DNA of 64,000 bases from Myxococcales bacterium (GCA_021787845.1 JAJYLH010000026.1:1-64000), one strand, 5' to 3'; shown: positions 1 through 8,384, counted from the first letter of the stretch. Numbers and translations: made by a program. The notes: generated by a model not told the origin, from the letters alone.

Positions 1-65
1 GTTAAGCCCTCCAGAGCCGATGGTACTGCACGGTTTCCGTGTGGGAGAGTAGGACGCTGCCGGAG
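1..65 (+). rRNA. rrf: 5S ribosomal RNA, 3' part
   Basis: The first ~65 bases match the 3' half of bacterial 5S rRNA: the CCGATGGTA segment, a GGTTTCC loop and the conserved GAGAGTAGGACGCTGCC end. The 5' half lies outside the window. A strong terminator follows at once, so this is the end of an rRNA operon. Confidence 0.93.
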
Positions 66-75
66 CCTTTTCCAC

Positions 76-124
76 CAGACGGTCCGCGACTCCCCTTCGA
101 GCCGCGGACCGTCTGCTTTTCTCC
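76..124 (+). terminator. Rho-independent terminator of the rRNA operon
   Basis: A perfect 13-bp stem (76-88 pairs with 103-115, CAGACGGTCCGCG) closes a 14-base loop and is followed by CTTTTCTCC. It sits about 10 bases after the 5S end, the expected place for an rrn terminator. From 125 to 353 I see no gene. Confidence 0.9.
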
Positions 125-353
125 ACCCACCGAGCCGACCCCGTCCCCGACATCGGAGCGCGGACTTCTCGTCGACCGAGAGGCGCGGGCCTTCGTGCCA
201 GTCGTCGGGATTGCCGGCGTCCCCTCGCTGACGCGAGCGCTTCGTCCCGGCTCACCGGCCCGTTCGCGCGTGCCTCGCGCCCGCGCCCCGGAATCGCCTC
301 TGGCGCGCGCGCGCCGGATGTGCTAGTGCGTCCACTCCGGCAGGAGGTGCCGA

Positions 354-1163
354 ATGGAAGCGCTCCAGCGAATCCAGTGCGAGTGGTGCGGCGGGCTGAA
401 CACGACCGACCGCGTTTCTTGTTTCTCGTGCGGTGCGCCGCTCAACGTGACGAAGCTCGTCACCGCGTCCGGCTGGCGGGAGGCGCCGCGCCTTCGGGAC
501 ATGACGGAGTTCCACTTCGGCGCCTCGACGTGCCAGGTCGAGGGGGAGCTGGTGCCCGTCGCGGAAATCCATCTCGACGGCGGCGACGAGGTGTTCTTCG
601 AGCACCACGTCCTTCTGTGGAAGTCGGACCAGGTTCGCCTCGGCGTCTTACCGCTCAAGGGCGGGATGAAGCGCGCGCTCGCGGGGATGCCATTCGTGGT
701 CAGCGTCGCCCACGGTCCGGGCCGCATCGCCTTCTCCCGCGACCAGGCCGGCGAGGTGGTGGTGCTCCCGCTCCATCCGGGGATGGAGATGGACGTGCGC
801 GAGCACGCGTTCCTCCTCGCGAGCCACCACATCCAGTATTCCTACGTGCGCATCAAGGGGCTGAAGAACATCCTTTTCGGCGGCCAGGGGCTCTTCATGG
901 ACCGGTTCGTCACCGGCGACCAACCCGGGCTCCTGATGCTCCATGGTTATGGCAACGTCTTCGAGCGGCACCTGGCGCACGGCGAGAGCGTGCACGTCGA
1001 GCCGGGCGCGTTTCTCTACAAGGACGCCTCGGTGACGATGGAAGTGGAAACCCAGAAGCTCTCGACCGGTTTCTTCGGCGGGGTCGGGATGAGCCTCGCC
1101 AAGATGACCGGCCCCGGCCGCCTGGGCATCCAGTCGATGTACGTCCACCACGTCACGGATTAG
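354..1163 (+). CDS. Zinc-ribbon AIM24 family protein (first of two)
   Basis: This 269-residue cytoplasmic protein starts at an ATG with a clear AGGAGGTG ribosome-binding site. The N-terminus has a two-knuckle zinc ribbon (CEWC near residue 9 and CFSC near residue 24). The rest matches the AIM24/DUF124 beta-roll family: the GLLMLHGYGNVFE stretch and the closing TGPGRLGIQS segment are typical. The family is named after a yeast mitochondrial protein, and its bacterial role is poorly defined. A second copy follows 8 bases after the stop, so the two are cotranscribed and arose by duplication. No signal peptide or membrane segment is visible. The fold assignment is firm; the function is unknown. 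Confidence 0.85.
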   Translation: MEALQRIQCEWCGGLNTTDRVSCFSCGAPLNVTKLVTASGWREAPRLRDMTEFHFGASTCQVEGELVPVAEIHLDGGDEVFFEHHVLLWKSDQVRLGVLPLKGGMKRALAGMPFVVSVAHGPGRIAFSRDQAGEVVVLPLHPGMEMDVREHAFLLASHHIQYSYVRIKGLKNILFGGQGLFMDRFVTGDQPGLLMLHGYGNVFERHLAHGESVHVEPGAFLYKDASVTMEVETQKLSTGFFGGVGMSLAKMTGPGRLGIQSMYVHHVTD

Positions 1164-1171
1164 GAGGCGCC

Positions 1172-2056
1172 ATGGCGAACCCCTCGAACGTGGTCGGCGG
1201 TGCGTGTCCCTGGTGCGGGCATGTGAACGACCTGGCGGCGCGTGCTTGTCGCGGTTGTGGTGCTGCGATCACGGCGGCACCGGTGGCGGACGAGTCCGGC
1301 TGGATCGAGATGCCGGGCGCCAAGGATCTGGCGGAGCTCCAGTTCGGTCGGTCGAATCTGCAGATTGCGGGGAAGGTCGTGCCCGTCGCGGATTTCAATC
1401 TGGCCGAGGGCGATGACGTCTACTTCGCGCATCACCAGCTCCTGTGGAAGGATCCGCGGGTGCAAGTGATCACGCGCAGCCTCAAGGGTGGGTGGAAACG
1501 GCTCTTCGCGGGGATGCCGCTCGTGATGGTCGAGGCCAAGGGGCCAGGACATATCGCGTTTTCCCGCGACGTGCCGGGGGAGCTGGTCGCGGTGCCGCTC
1601 GACGTCGGGCAGGAGATCGACGTGCGCGAGCACGTGTTCATGGTGGCGAGCGGGTCGGTCGCGTACGACTGGTTTCCGACGGGCGTCTGGTATCGGACCC
1701 AGAACGGCGACGAGACCGAGATGCACTATCCGATGGGCATGTTCATGGACCGCTTCTCGGCGCCGGCGCGGCCCGGGCTGCTCCTCCTGCACGGCGCGGG
1801 GAACCTCTTCACCCGCACCCTCCAGCCGGGTGAAACCCTCTACGTCCGCCCGCGGGCGCTCGTCTACAAGTCGTCGTTGGTGTCGATGCATCTGGTCATC
1901 CAGTCGCAACAGCTCGGCGTTTTCACTGGATTTCTGAGCTACCTCTGGCTCCAACTGCGCGGGCCGGGGAAGGTCGCGATCCAGTCGGCCGACAAGCATC
2001 ACGAAGAGCATCGCCAACCGATCGTCGCGACGAGCGGCAGCTATGCCTCGTTCTGA
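1172..2056 (+). CDS. Zinc-ribbon AIM24 family protein (second of two)
   Basis: This 294-residue paralogue of the gene upstream starts at the ATG after GGAGGCGCC. It repeats the same plan: N-terminal zinc ribbon (CPWC and CRGC), then an AIM24 domain with LLLLHGAGNLF and GPGKVAIQS near the end. It has an extra insert around residues 165-190 and a longer C-terminal tail. The two copies have diverged clearly but keep the same motif order, so a heteromeric complex is possible (inference). The last 14 bases overlap the start of the next gene, a lipoprotein, which suggests one operon of three genes. Confidence 0.85.
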   Translation: MANPSNVVGGACPWCGHVNDLAARACRGCGAAITAAPVADESGWIEMPGAKDLAELQFGRSNLQIAGKVVPVADFNLAEGDDVYFAHHQLLWKDPRVQVITRSLKGGWKRLFAGMPLVMVEAKGPGHIAFSRDVPGELVAVPLDVGQEIDVREHVFMVASGSVAYDWFPTGVWYRTQNGDETEMHYPMGMFMDRFSAPARPGLLLLHGAGNLFTRTLQPGETLYVRPRALVYKSSLVSMHLVIQSQQLGVFTGFLSYLWLQLRGPGKVAIQSADKHHEEHRQPIVATSGSYASF

Positions 2057-2456
2057 CACGTGGGGCTGCGCTGCCTTGGCGCTGGCGGCGGTTCTGATGT
2101 TCTTGCCCTCCTGCGGCGGGGGCTGCGAATGCGTCTCCGACTCACGCAATGTGACGGTGACGGTAACGTCGGCCAGCAAGAGCGGCGCCATCGACGGTGT
2201 GGAAGCGACCATCATCAGTCCGATCAAGGAGACCATGCCCTGCCAGGTCAACGGTTCCGCCACCGAGTGCGTCTTCGGCGAACGCAAGCCCGGGAAATAC
2301 TCGGTGCAGTTCACGGCTCCCGGTTACCAGCCCAAGACCGTCACTTTGACGTTGACCTATCGACCGCCCTCATCGATCGATGACGCTCTCGGGCTCTGCA
2401 CCTGCCCGTTTTACGGCGTGGGTCCTTCGAACGTGACGCTCGAACCCGCATCGTGA
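2043..2456 (+). CDS. Small lipoprotein with carboxypeptidase-regulatory-like fold
   Basis: This 137-residue protein has a signal peptide ending in a lipobox (LPSC, Cys 24), so it is predicted to be a lipoprotein. The mature part has alternating beta-strands with a KPGKYSVQFTAPGYQPKTV segment, typical of carboxypeptidase-regulatory/PEGA-like domains, plus several extra cysteines that could form disulfides. The ATG overlaps the end of the second AIM24 gene by 14 bases in another frame, so it is probably translationally coupled. No enzymatic motif is seen. Confidence 0.7.
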   Translation: MPRSDTWGCAALALAAVLMFLPSCGGGCECVSDSRNVTVTVTSASKSGAIDGVEATIISPIKETMPCQVNGSATECVFGERKPGKYSVQFTAPGYQPKTVTLTLTYRPPSSIDDALGLCTCPFYGVGPSNVTLEPAS

Positions 2457-2520
2457 GCCTGTTCGTGCGGCTGGCCGGCCGACCTGGGTTCTGGGCGCGA
2501 GTTTCATCCGGTTGCGGTTA

Positions 2521-2650
2521 CGTAGGGCGGGGGCTTGTCTCCCCGCCGTTTCCGCGGCATCGGCATCGCGGCGGGGGACGAGCCCCATGAGCGTCAACCT
2601 GTCGTCGCGTCGGGCCGGACCGGGATCGTAGGGCGGGGGGCTCTCGCCCG
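2521..2650. repeat. Palindromic REP-like element (GGGCGGGGGCTTGTC family), one and a half copies
   Basis: CGTAGGGCGGGGGCTTGTC at 2521 is answered by GGCGGGGGACGAGCCCC ending at 2586, forming an imperfect inverted repeat. A second left half starts at 2628. Related copies lie at 9410-9482 and 13669-13690. Confidence 0.75.
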
Positions 2651-2651
2651 C

Positions 2652-2680
2652 TTGATTTTCCACGCCGGGCGTCCTAGACC
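2652..2680 (+). promoter_or_regulatory. Candidate promoter of polA, near-leaderless
   Basis: TTGATT (2652-2657), a 17-base spacer and TAGACC (2675-2680) form a plausible sigma-70 promoter. The polA ATG is 8 bases after the -10 box, so the transcript would have only one or two untranslated bases, and no ribosome-binding site is present. Confidence 0.4.
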
Positions 2681-2688
2681 TGCCCTCC

Positions 2689-5436
2689 ATGCCGGTGCTG
2701 CACCTCATCGACGGTTCGGGCTACCTCTTCCGGGCCTACCACGCACTGCCGCCGCTGTCGACCTCGAAGGGCGTGCCGACGGGCGCTGTGCGGGGGGTCG
2801 CCTCGATGCTCTTGCGCGACCTGCGCGAGCAGAAGCCGACCCACCTCGCGGTCTGTTTCGACAAGGATGCGCGGGTGAAGCGGGCGGAAATCTATCCGGA
2901 GTACAAAGCGACGCGCCCGCCGCCGCCGGACGACCTGGTGCCGCAGTTCGCGCTCGTCCGCGAGGTCGTGCGCGCGCTCAATCTGCCGATGATCGAGGTC
3001 CAAGGCTACGAGGCGGACGACATCATCGCGACGCTCGCCAGGGTTGCGAACGAGCGCGGATTCCAAGTGGTCGTCCACTCGGGCGACAAGGACCTGATGC
3101 AGCTCGTGCAGGACGGGTACGTGCGCTTCTACGACGGCCTCAAGGACAAGTGGTTCGAGGAAGCCGAGGTGAAGGCGAAGTGGGGAGTCGCTGCCAAACA
3201 AGTGGGCGACCTGTTGGCGCTCGTCGGCGACAAGGTCGACAACGTGCCGGGCATCCCGGGCGTCGGCGAGAAGACGGCGGCGCTCCTGCTCGGCGAGTTC
3301 GGCTCGCTCGACCAGGTGCTCGCGCGCGCGGAGGAAATCAAGAAGCCGAAGCTCCGGGAGAATCTTCTCGCGCATCGCGAGCAGGTGAAGCTCGCGCGAC
3401 GGCTCGTGGCGCTCGAAGACCACTTGGAGCTGGGCGTCACGCTCGATGACCTCGCGCGAAAGCCCATCGACGACGCGCGGACGAAGGCGCTGTTCACCGA
3501 GCTGGAGATGTACTCGCTGATGAACCAGCTTCCGGCGCCGGAGCAAGCCCCGGTCCATGCGTCGAAGGTCGAGACGACCATCGTCCGGGACCTCGCGGCG
3601 CTCGATGCGATGATCGCGACGCTGACCGCCGCGCCGCGCATCGGGATGCGCCTCGTCACGACCAACGATCGACCGCTCGTCGATGCCATCGTCGGCTTCG
3701 CGTTCGCCGTGCCGGAGCTGGGCGCCCCTTCGCATTCGCACGTTGCATCGGTCCGATCGGACGGATCGGTCGGATCGGACGACGTGGATCGGGGAGGGGG
3801 CGCGAAGGTCTTCTACGTGCCCGTGGGTCACGGCGGTCTTGGCGCGCCGGTGCTCGCGGAAGCCCTGCTGCTCACGAAGCTCAAGCCGCTACTCGAAGGC
3901 GGGAGCCCCTTCAAGGACGGCCATTCGCTCAAGGCGACCGCGACGGCACTTCTCAAGCGCGGCGTATCGCTCGGCGGCATCGGCATCGACGTGGAACTAT
4001 GTTCGTTTCTTCTGAACTCGGCGCGCAAGGAACATGCGCTGGCGGATCTCGCGCGCGAGCGGCTGTCGACCGAGCTTCCGCCGCCGCCGATGGACAGTCG
4101 AAAGCGTCTGGCTTATGCCTCGGCGTTGCCGGAGGAGGTCGCGGTTCACGCGGGCGCGGGTGCCGACGCGGTGTTGAAGCTCGCGACGCAGCTCGAGGAG
4201 GAGCTTGGGCGGAATGGCATGGCGCGGCTGTGGACCGACCTCGAGCGCCCGCTGATTCCGGTGCTCGCGCGGATGGAGGTGACCGGCATCCGGGTCGATG
4301 TCGAGGCGATGCACGAGCAGTCGGCGGAATTCGAAAAGGAAATCGCGGGGCAGCTCGCGGAGATCGAAAAGCTCGCGGGCAAGGCGTTCAACGTCAACGC
4401 GCCGGCGCAGCTCGCGGAGGTGCTCTTCGATGTTCTCAAGCTGCCGGTGGTCCGTCGCGGCAAGACCGGGCCGTCGACCGACGCCGAGGTGCTGGAGAAG
4501 CTCTCCGAGGAGCACCCGCTGCCGGCGAAGGTGCTCGAGTATCGGAGCATCTCCAAGCTGAAGAACACGTACCTCGACACGTTGCCGGAGCTGATGGCGG
4601 CCGACGGACGCGTCCACACGACTTTCAATCCCATCGGCGCGGCCACGGGGCGGCTGAGCTCGAACGAGCCGAACCTTCAGAACATCCCCATCCGCACCCA
4701 GCTCGGCCGGCGCATCCGCGCGGCGTTCGTGGCCGACCCCGGGTCGCTCCTGGTCAGCGCGGACTACTCACAAATCGAGCTGCGCATCCTCGCGCATGTC
4801 TCTGGCGACCGCGCGCTCGTCGATTCCTTCCGTCGCGGCGAGGACGTACACACGCGGACGGCGGCGGAGACCTACGGCGTGCTGCCGCTAATGGTGACGC
4901 CGGAGATGCGGCGCGTAGCGAAGATGATCAACTACGCCATCGCGTATGGCTTGAGCCCATACGGACTCTCGACGCGGCTAGGGATTGCGCAAGACGAGGC
5001 GAGGCGGGTCATCGATGCCTATTTCGCGCGCTACTCGGGCGTGAAGAGCTGGCTCGATGAGACTGTCGCCAAGGCGCGAACGACGGGTTTCGTCTCGACG
5101 CTCTTTGGTCGCAAGCGGCAGCTCGCGGATTTGCGGTCCAAGAACCCAGCCGCGCGCCAGGCCGCCGAGCGCGCCGCGGTCAACGCGCCGATTCAAGGCA
5201 CCGCGGCGGACATCGTCAAGCGCGCCATGCTGGCCGTCGACGCCGCGCTCGTGCGCGAGATGCCAGAAGCGAAGATGCTCCTCCAGGTCCACGACGAGCT
5301 CCTCTTCGAGGTCCCCCGGGAGAAAGTCGAGATGCTGGAAAGTCTCGTTCGCCCGCTGATGGAACGCGCCTTCGAGCTCTCGGTGCCGCTGCTCGTCGAC
5401 ATCGGGCATGGCACGAGTTGGGCCGACGCGCACTGA
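2689..5436 (+). CDS. polA: DNA polymerase I
   Basis: This 915-residue protein has the full three-part plan. The N-terminal 5'-3' flap nuclease (about residues 1-290) shows DGSGYLFRA, EADDIIATLA and a helix-hairpin-helix (GIPGVGEKTA). The middle 3'-5' exonuclease domain (about 300-510) lacks the DxE motif; the aligned segment reads IGMRLVTTND, so proofreading is probably lost, as in Taq polymerase. The polymerase domain keeps motif A (DYSQIELR, Asp692), motif B (RRVAKMINYAIAYG) and motif C (HDE, 868-870). In motif B residue 749 is Tyr where E. coli has Phe762, a change linked in other family A enzymes to weaker discrimination against dideoxynucleotides. Residues about 354-366 are encoded by a CCGATCGG-type repeat array inside the degenerate domain. 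Confidence 0.97.
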   Translation: MPVLHLIDGSGYLFRAYHALPPLSTSKGVPTGAVRGVASMLLRDLREQKPTHLAVCFDKDARVKRAEIYPEYKATRPPPPDDLVPQFALVREVVRALNLPMIEVQGYEADDIIATLARVANERGFQVVVHSGDKDLMQLVQDGYVRFYDGLKDKWFEEAEVKAKWGVAAKQVGDLLALVGDKVDNVPGIPGVGEKTAALLLGEFGSLDQVLARAEEIKKPKLRENLLAHREQVKLARRLVALEDHLELGVTLDDLARKPIDDARTKALFTELEMYSLMNQLPAPEQAPVHASKVETTIVRDLAALDAMIATLTAAPRIGMRLVTTNDRPLVDAIVGFAFAVPELGAPSHSHVASVRSDGSVGSDDVDRGGGAKVFYVPVGHGGLGAPVLAEALLLTKLKPLLEGGSPFKDGHSLKATATALLKRGVSLGGIGIDVELCSFLLNSARKEHALADLARERLSTELPPPPMDSRKRLAYASALPEEVAVHAGAGADAVLKLATQLEEELGRNGMARLWTDLERPLIPVLARMEVTGIRVDVEAMHEQSAEFEKEIAGQLAEIEKLAGKAFNVNAPAQLAEVLFDVLKLPVVRRGKTGPSTDAEVLEKLSEEHPLPAKVLEYRSISKLKNTYLDTLPELMAADGRVHTTFNPIGAATGRLSSNEPNLQNIPIRTQLGRRIRAAFVADPGSLLVSADYSQIELRILAHVSGDRALVDSFRRGEDVHTRTAAETYGVLPLMVTPEMRRVAKMINYAIAYGLSPYGLSTRLGIAQDEARRVIDAYFARYSGVKSWLDETVAKARTTGFVSTLFGRKRQLADLRSKNPAARQAAERAAVNAPIQGTAADIVKRAMLAVDAALVREMPEAKMLLQVHDELLFEVPREKVEMLESLVRPLMERAFELSVPLLVDIGHGTSWADAH
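3751..3784. repeat. CCGATCGGW array inside polA
   Basis: About three and a half 9-bp units (TCCGATCGG, ACGGATCGG, TCGGATCGG) lie in frame in polA and encode a RSDGSVGSD segment in the inactive exonuclease domain. Confidence 0.85.
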
Positions 5437-5521
5437 GGCTGACGGCCCCGCTCGCGAAGATCGGACGCGTTGGACTCGCGATAGCCCGTGCGCGTCAGCC
5501 CAGCGGGGGAGAGAGCGCGCG

Positions 5522-5628
5522 GTGGTGACGTTCAGGTTAGACGCGAACGTGCTCTTCACGGCGGCCAATCCGGAGAAGGAGCCGGAGGCGACGCTGCTCG
5601 ACTTGGGCGAGGCAGGGACCGTGGACGG
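5522..5628 (+). pseudogene. Remnant of a PIN-domain protein (N-terminal part)
   Basis: From GTG 5522 the frame reads FRLDANVLFTAA, then about 15 residues ending LLDLGEAG, which resembles the first strand and helix of PIN-domain ribonucleases (toxin-type), including the first metal-binding Asp. It then runs straight into a palindromic repeat and loses similarity; no other PIN motifs follow. I read it as the 5' stump of a gene cut by the repeat. It is short, so the match is suggestive only. Confidence 0.35.
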
Positions 5629-5715
5629 CTTGAGCCGTGGGCGTGAGCCCGCGGTTCCTAGCAACCACCCGCGTCGCAGACAGGGACCGCGGGCTGACGC
5701 CCGCGGCTCAAGCCC
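5629..5715. repeat. Palindromic element (GCCGCGGGCGTGAGCCCGCGG family)
   Basis: GCTTGAGCCGTGGGCGTGAG at the left is answered by GGCTGACGCCCGCGGCTCAAG at the right, an 87-bp inverted repeat. A left half with about 50 bp of similar sequence recurs at 32571. Confidence 0.8.
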
Positions 5716-5750
5716 TCGCGAAATAGGCGATCGGCCTTTTCGGCGAGGGT

Positions 5751-6095
5751 CTAGCGCGTGACCATCGTCGCTTCCACGCACGTCGGACCCTTGTCGGGGA
5801 GATCCTTGCAGCGGTAGACGCCGTTGTTGTGGGGGTCGCTCGAACGGATGAAGACCCATTGCGCCGGTTCGGTACCGAGCGACCTCGAGCCCTGTATTAA
5901 TCGTTGCGAGAGTATCTGCACCTCGCATCATCAGTCGTGGCACGGGCGTCCCCGCCCGTGTAGCCTTCGTTGTGGCTTTCACGGGCGAGGATGCCTGTGC
6001 CACGAGACTCCGACTGCGACTACTTTCGCAACGATTGATACCGTCGCGCAGGCGGCGGTGAGAGCGACCGCGAAAACGATCAGCCAGCGACCCAT
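5751..6095 (-). pseudogene. Small lipoprotein gene split by a 146-bp inverted-repeat element
   Basis: On the minus strand the ATG at 6095 begins a clean lipoprotein signal peptide (MGRWLIVFAVALTAAC). Eighteen residues in, the sequence enters the 146-bp element at 6040 and an in-frame stop follows inside it. On the far side, 5894 down to 5751, the same frame reads a credible C-terminus (FIRSSDPHNNGVYRCKDL, then a Cys-containing end and a stop). The two parts look like one former gene for a small Cys-containing lipoprotein. The parental family is not recognised. Confidence 0.6.
5895..6040. mobile_element. 146-bp MITE-like element, copy 1
   Basis: The element is bounded by TATTAATCGTTGCG and CGCAACGATTGATA, imperfect terminal inverted repeats, and contains an inner palindrome GGCACGGGCGTCCCCGCCC. 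An inverted copy of identical length with only a handful of base differences lies at 63390-63535. It has no coding capacity, so if mobile it would depend on a transposase elsewhere. It interrupts the lipoprotein gene at 5751-6095. Confidence 0.8.
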
Positions 6096-6166
6096 GTCGT
6101 TCTCGTCGCGCCGAGTGGCGCGCCTTCATCCCGAGCGGTCGGCCCAGGAGCTCTGACCACCAGGCG

Positions 6167-8320
6167 TCATGGCACCTTCAGCCCCAGCTCGCGGAAGAAG
6201 AAGGCGTACTCGTCGGCGCTCATGTCGATGGCCTCGCGGACCTGGTCGGCGCCGGTGTGGCCGGAGTGCTTCTGGATGCGCAAGAGCACCGGGGTCGTCG
6301 GGCTCGCCCACTGCATCCGGGCGGCGAACTTGCGGGCGTGCATCGGGTCCACCCGGTCGTCGGCGTCGGCGGAGAGCAGGAGCAGCGCCGGGTACTTCGT
6401 GCCCTTCGCGACGTGCTGGTACGGCGAGTAGGCGTCGAGCACCTTGAAGTCCGCCTCCTTCGCCGGGTCGCCGTATTCGGGAATCCAGGTCCGGCCGCTG
6501 CCGAAGAGCTGGTAGCGCAGCATGTCGAGGAGCGGCACCGCGCACACCACCGCGTGGAAGAGCTGCGGCGTCTGCGTCATCGCCGCGCCCATCAGGAGTC
6601 CGCCGTTGGAGCCGCCGGCGATCCCCAGATGCCCGGCGTCCGTCCAGCCGCTCGATTCCAGCCACTTCGCCGCCCACTCGAAGTCATCGAAGACGTTCTG
6701 CTTGTGCGCCCCGCGCCCGTCGTCGTGCCAGGCTCGGCCGTACTCGCCGCCGCCGCGGATGTTCGCAATCGCGTAGAGCCCGCCGCGCTCGATCCACGGG
6801 ATGATGCTGGACCGGAAATCCGGGGTCAGGCTGACGTCGAACCCGCCGTAGCCGTAAAGGATCGTCGGCACGCGGCCGTCGGGCCTGGTCGTCTTCGCGC
6901 GGATGAGGAACATCGGCACCCGGGTGCCGTCCTTCGAATGATAGAAAATCTGCTCGGTCGTGAAGCGGCTGGTGTCGACCGGCAGCTTCACCCGCGCCCA
7001 CAGGCTCTCCTCGTCTTTCGAGGCGGACGCTTTCCACACCTCGCCCGGCGTCGTGAACGAGCTGTAGCCCAAGTAGAACGCGTCCTCGTCGGGATTGCCG
7101 ACCACCGCGTAGACGCTGCCGATGCCGGGGAGCTTCACCGGCTTCAGATCGGTGCCATCGAGGTTCGTCAGCTCGACCTCGCTCGCGGCGTCCTTCAGAT
7201 AAGACAGCGCGAGATGGTTCCCGACGATTTCCACGTCCTGCAGCGCGGCGTGCGGGTTCTCCGGCACGACCTCCTGCCAGTCCGCGCGCGCGGGCTTCGC
7301 CGGGTCGACCCGGAGCACGCGGCTCATCGGCGCGCCGTCGTTGGTCAGGATGTAGAAGCGATCCTTCCAGGCTTGCCCGACGTAGGTAGAGTCGTGACCG
7401 ACGACGAGGAGCTTGAACTCGGGCTTCTGGGCGTGGAGGTCCTCGTACCAGATGTCGTTTTCGTTCCAGCCGCGCTGGACGTAGACGAAGAGCCAGCGCC
7501 CGTCGCGAGAGAGCTGCTGCGCGAGGAACGTCGTCGGGTCGTGCGTCGCCGGATGGACGAGCGGATCGGTCTTCGGGTCGGTCCCCAGGCGATGGAAGCG
7601 GATTTCGCAGTAGCCCGGCCGCTCGTCGACGGGGATGCTCGGGCCCGACGGCAGGAATTCGTAGTAGAAGCCGGTCGAGTCGGGCGTCCAGCTCGGTTGC
7701 GCGTACTTGCCGCCGGGGATGACATCGGTCGTCGAGACTTTTCCGCTCGCGACGTCGATGACGTAGAGAGTCGCCTCGTCGGAGTTGTTCTCGTGCCGGG
7801 CGTAGACGACTTTCGTGCCGTCCCAGGAGGGCACCCAGACCCCGAGCGAGCTGGAGTAGTCCTTCGACCAGGTGTTCGGATCGAGCAGGACGTGCTCTTC
7901 GCCATTCTCGCCCTCGCGCCAGTAGATGATGCCCTTCTCCTTGGTCGCGAGCCGGCGTTGATAGAAGAAGCGGTCGCCGCGGTGGACGGGCGGGGAAATC
8001 GAGTCGACGTAGTAGAGCTCGCCGAAGCGCTTGGCGAGCGCCTCGCGGCCGGGCAGCGCGTGGAGCCAGGTCCGCGCGACGTGGTCCTGCTCGCGCATCC
8101 AGGCCTGCACCTCCGGGCTCTTCGCGTTCTCGAGCCAGCGGTAGGGGTCGGGAATCCGGACGCCGTGCAGCACGTCGACGACGTCGTCGCGACGGGTGGA
8201 AATCGTGGGCAACGCGGGCTCCTTCGCGAGTCGATGCGCGCGCCGGCACGCGCCGGGCGTGTGCGCGCAGCCTCCAACGAGCGCGACGACAAGCAGCCAG
8301 GCGACGGGTGGGCGCGACAT
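6167..8320 (-). CDS. Prolyl oligopeptidase (S9A), lipoprotein
   Basis: This 717-residue serine peptidase would cleave short peptides after proline. It starts at the ATG before a lipobox signal (VGGC), so it is probably an envelope lipoprotein. The N-terminal part carries the family opening VLHGVRIPDPYRWLEN and a seven-bladed propeller region. The C-terminal alpha/beta-hydrolase domain has the nucleophile motif GGSNGG, an Asp in DADDRVDP and the His in HSGHTGAD, the complete triad. Length matches the family (about 700). A near-leaderless promoter and a 42-bp tandem repeat lie upstream. Assignment to S9A is firm; true substrates are unknown. Confidence 0.93.
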   Translation of the reverse strand: MSRPPVAWLLVVALVGGCAHTPGACRRAHRLAKEPALPTISTRRDDVVDVLHGVRIPDPYRWLENAKSPEVQAWMREQDHVARTWLHALPGREALAKRFGELYYVDSISPPVHRGDRFFYQRRLATKEKGIIYWREGENGEEHVLLDPNTWSKDYSSSLGVWVPSWDGTKVVYARHENNSDEATLYVIDVASGKVSTTDVIPGGKYAQPSWTPDSTGFYYEFLPSGPSIPVDERPGYCEIRFHRLGTDPKTDPLVHPATHDPTTFLAQQLSRDGRWLFVYVQRGWNENDIWYEDLHAQKPEFKLLVVGHDSTYVGQAWKDRFYILTNDGAPMSRVLRVDPAKPARADWQEVVPENPHAALQDVEIVGNHLALSYLKDAASEVELTNLDGTDLKPVKLPGIGSVYAVVGNPDEDAFYLGYSSFTTPGEVWKASASKDEESLWARVKLPVDTSRFTTEQIFYHSKDGTRVPMFLIRAKTTRPDGRVPTILYGYGGFDVSLTPDFRSSIIPWIERGGLYAIANIRGGGEYGRAWHDDGRGAHKQNVFDDFEWAAKWLESSGWTDAGHLGIAGGSNGGLLMGAAMTQTPQLFHAVVCAVPLLDMLRYQLFGSGRTWIPEYGDPAKEADFKVLDAYSPYQHVAKGTKYPALLLLSADADDRVDPMHARKFAARMQWASPTTPVLLRIQKHSGHTGADQVREAIDMSADEYAFFFRELGLKVP

Positions 8321-8328
8321 GGCGCGCG

Positions 8329-8357
8329 GTGATAGCTCGGGTGGGCCGCCGAAGCAA
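8329..8357 (-). promoter_or_regulatory. Candidate promoter of the S9 peptidase, near-leaderless
   Basis: On the minus strand TTGCTT (8357-8352), a 17-base spacer and TATCAC (8334-8329) precede the ATG by 8 bases, the same geometry as at polA. The mRNA would start one or two bases before the start codon. Confidence 0.4.
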
Positions 8358-8384
8358 CGGGGTCGCGCGAGCCGGTCGGCGGGA

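Noticed and set aside
320-1171. N-terminal part of the 578-residue frame preceding the second AIM24 gene
   Set aside because: It is out of frame with the first AIM24 gene and Arg/Pro-rich, as expected for a shadow frame; the real start is the ATG at 1172 with a ribosome-binding site.
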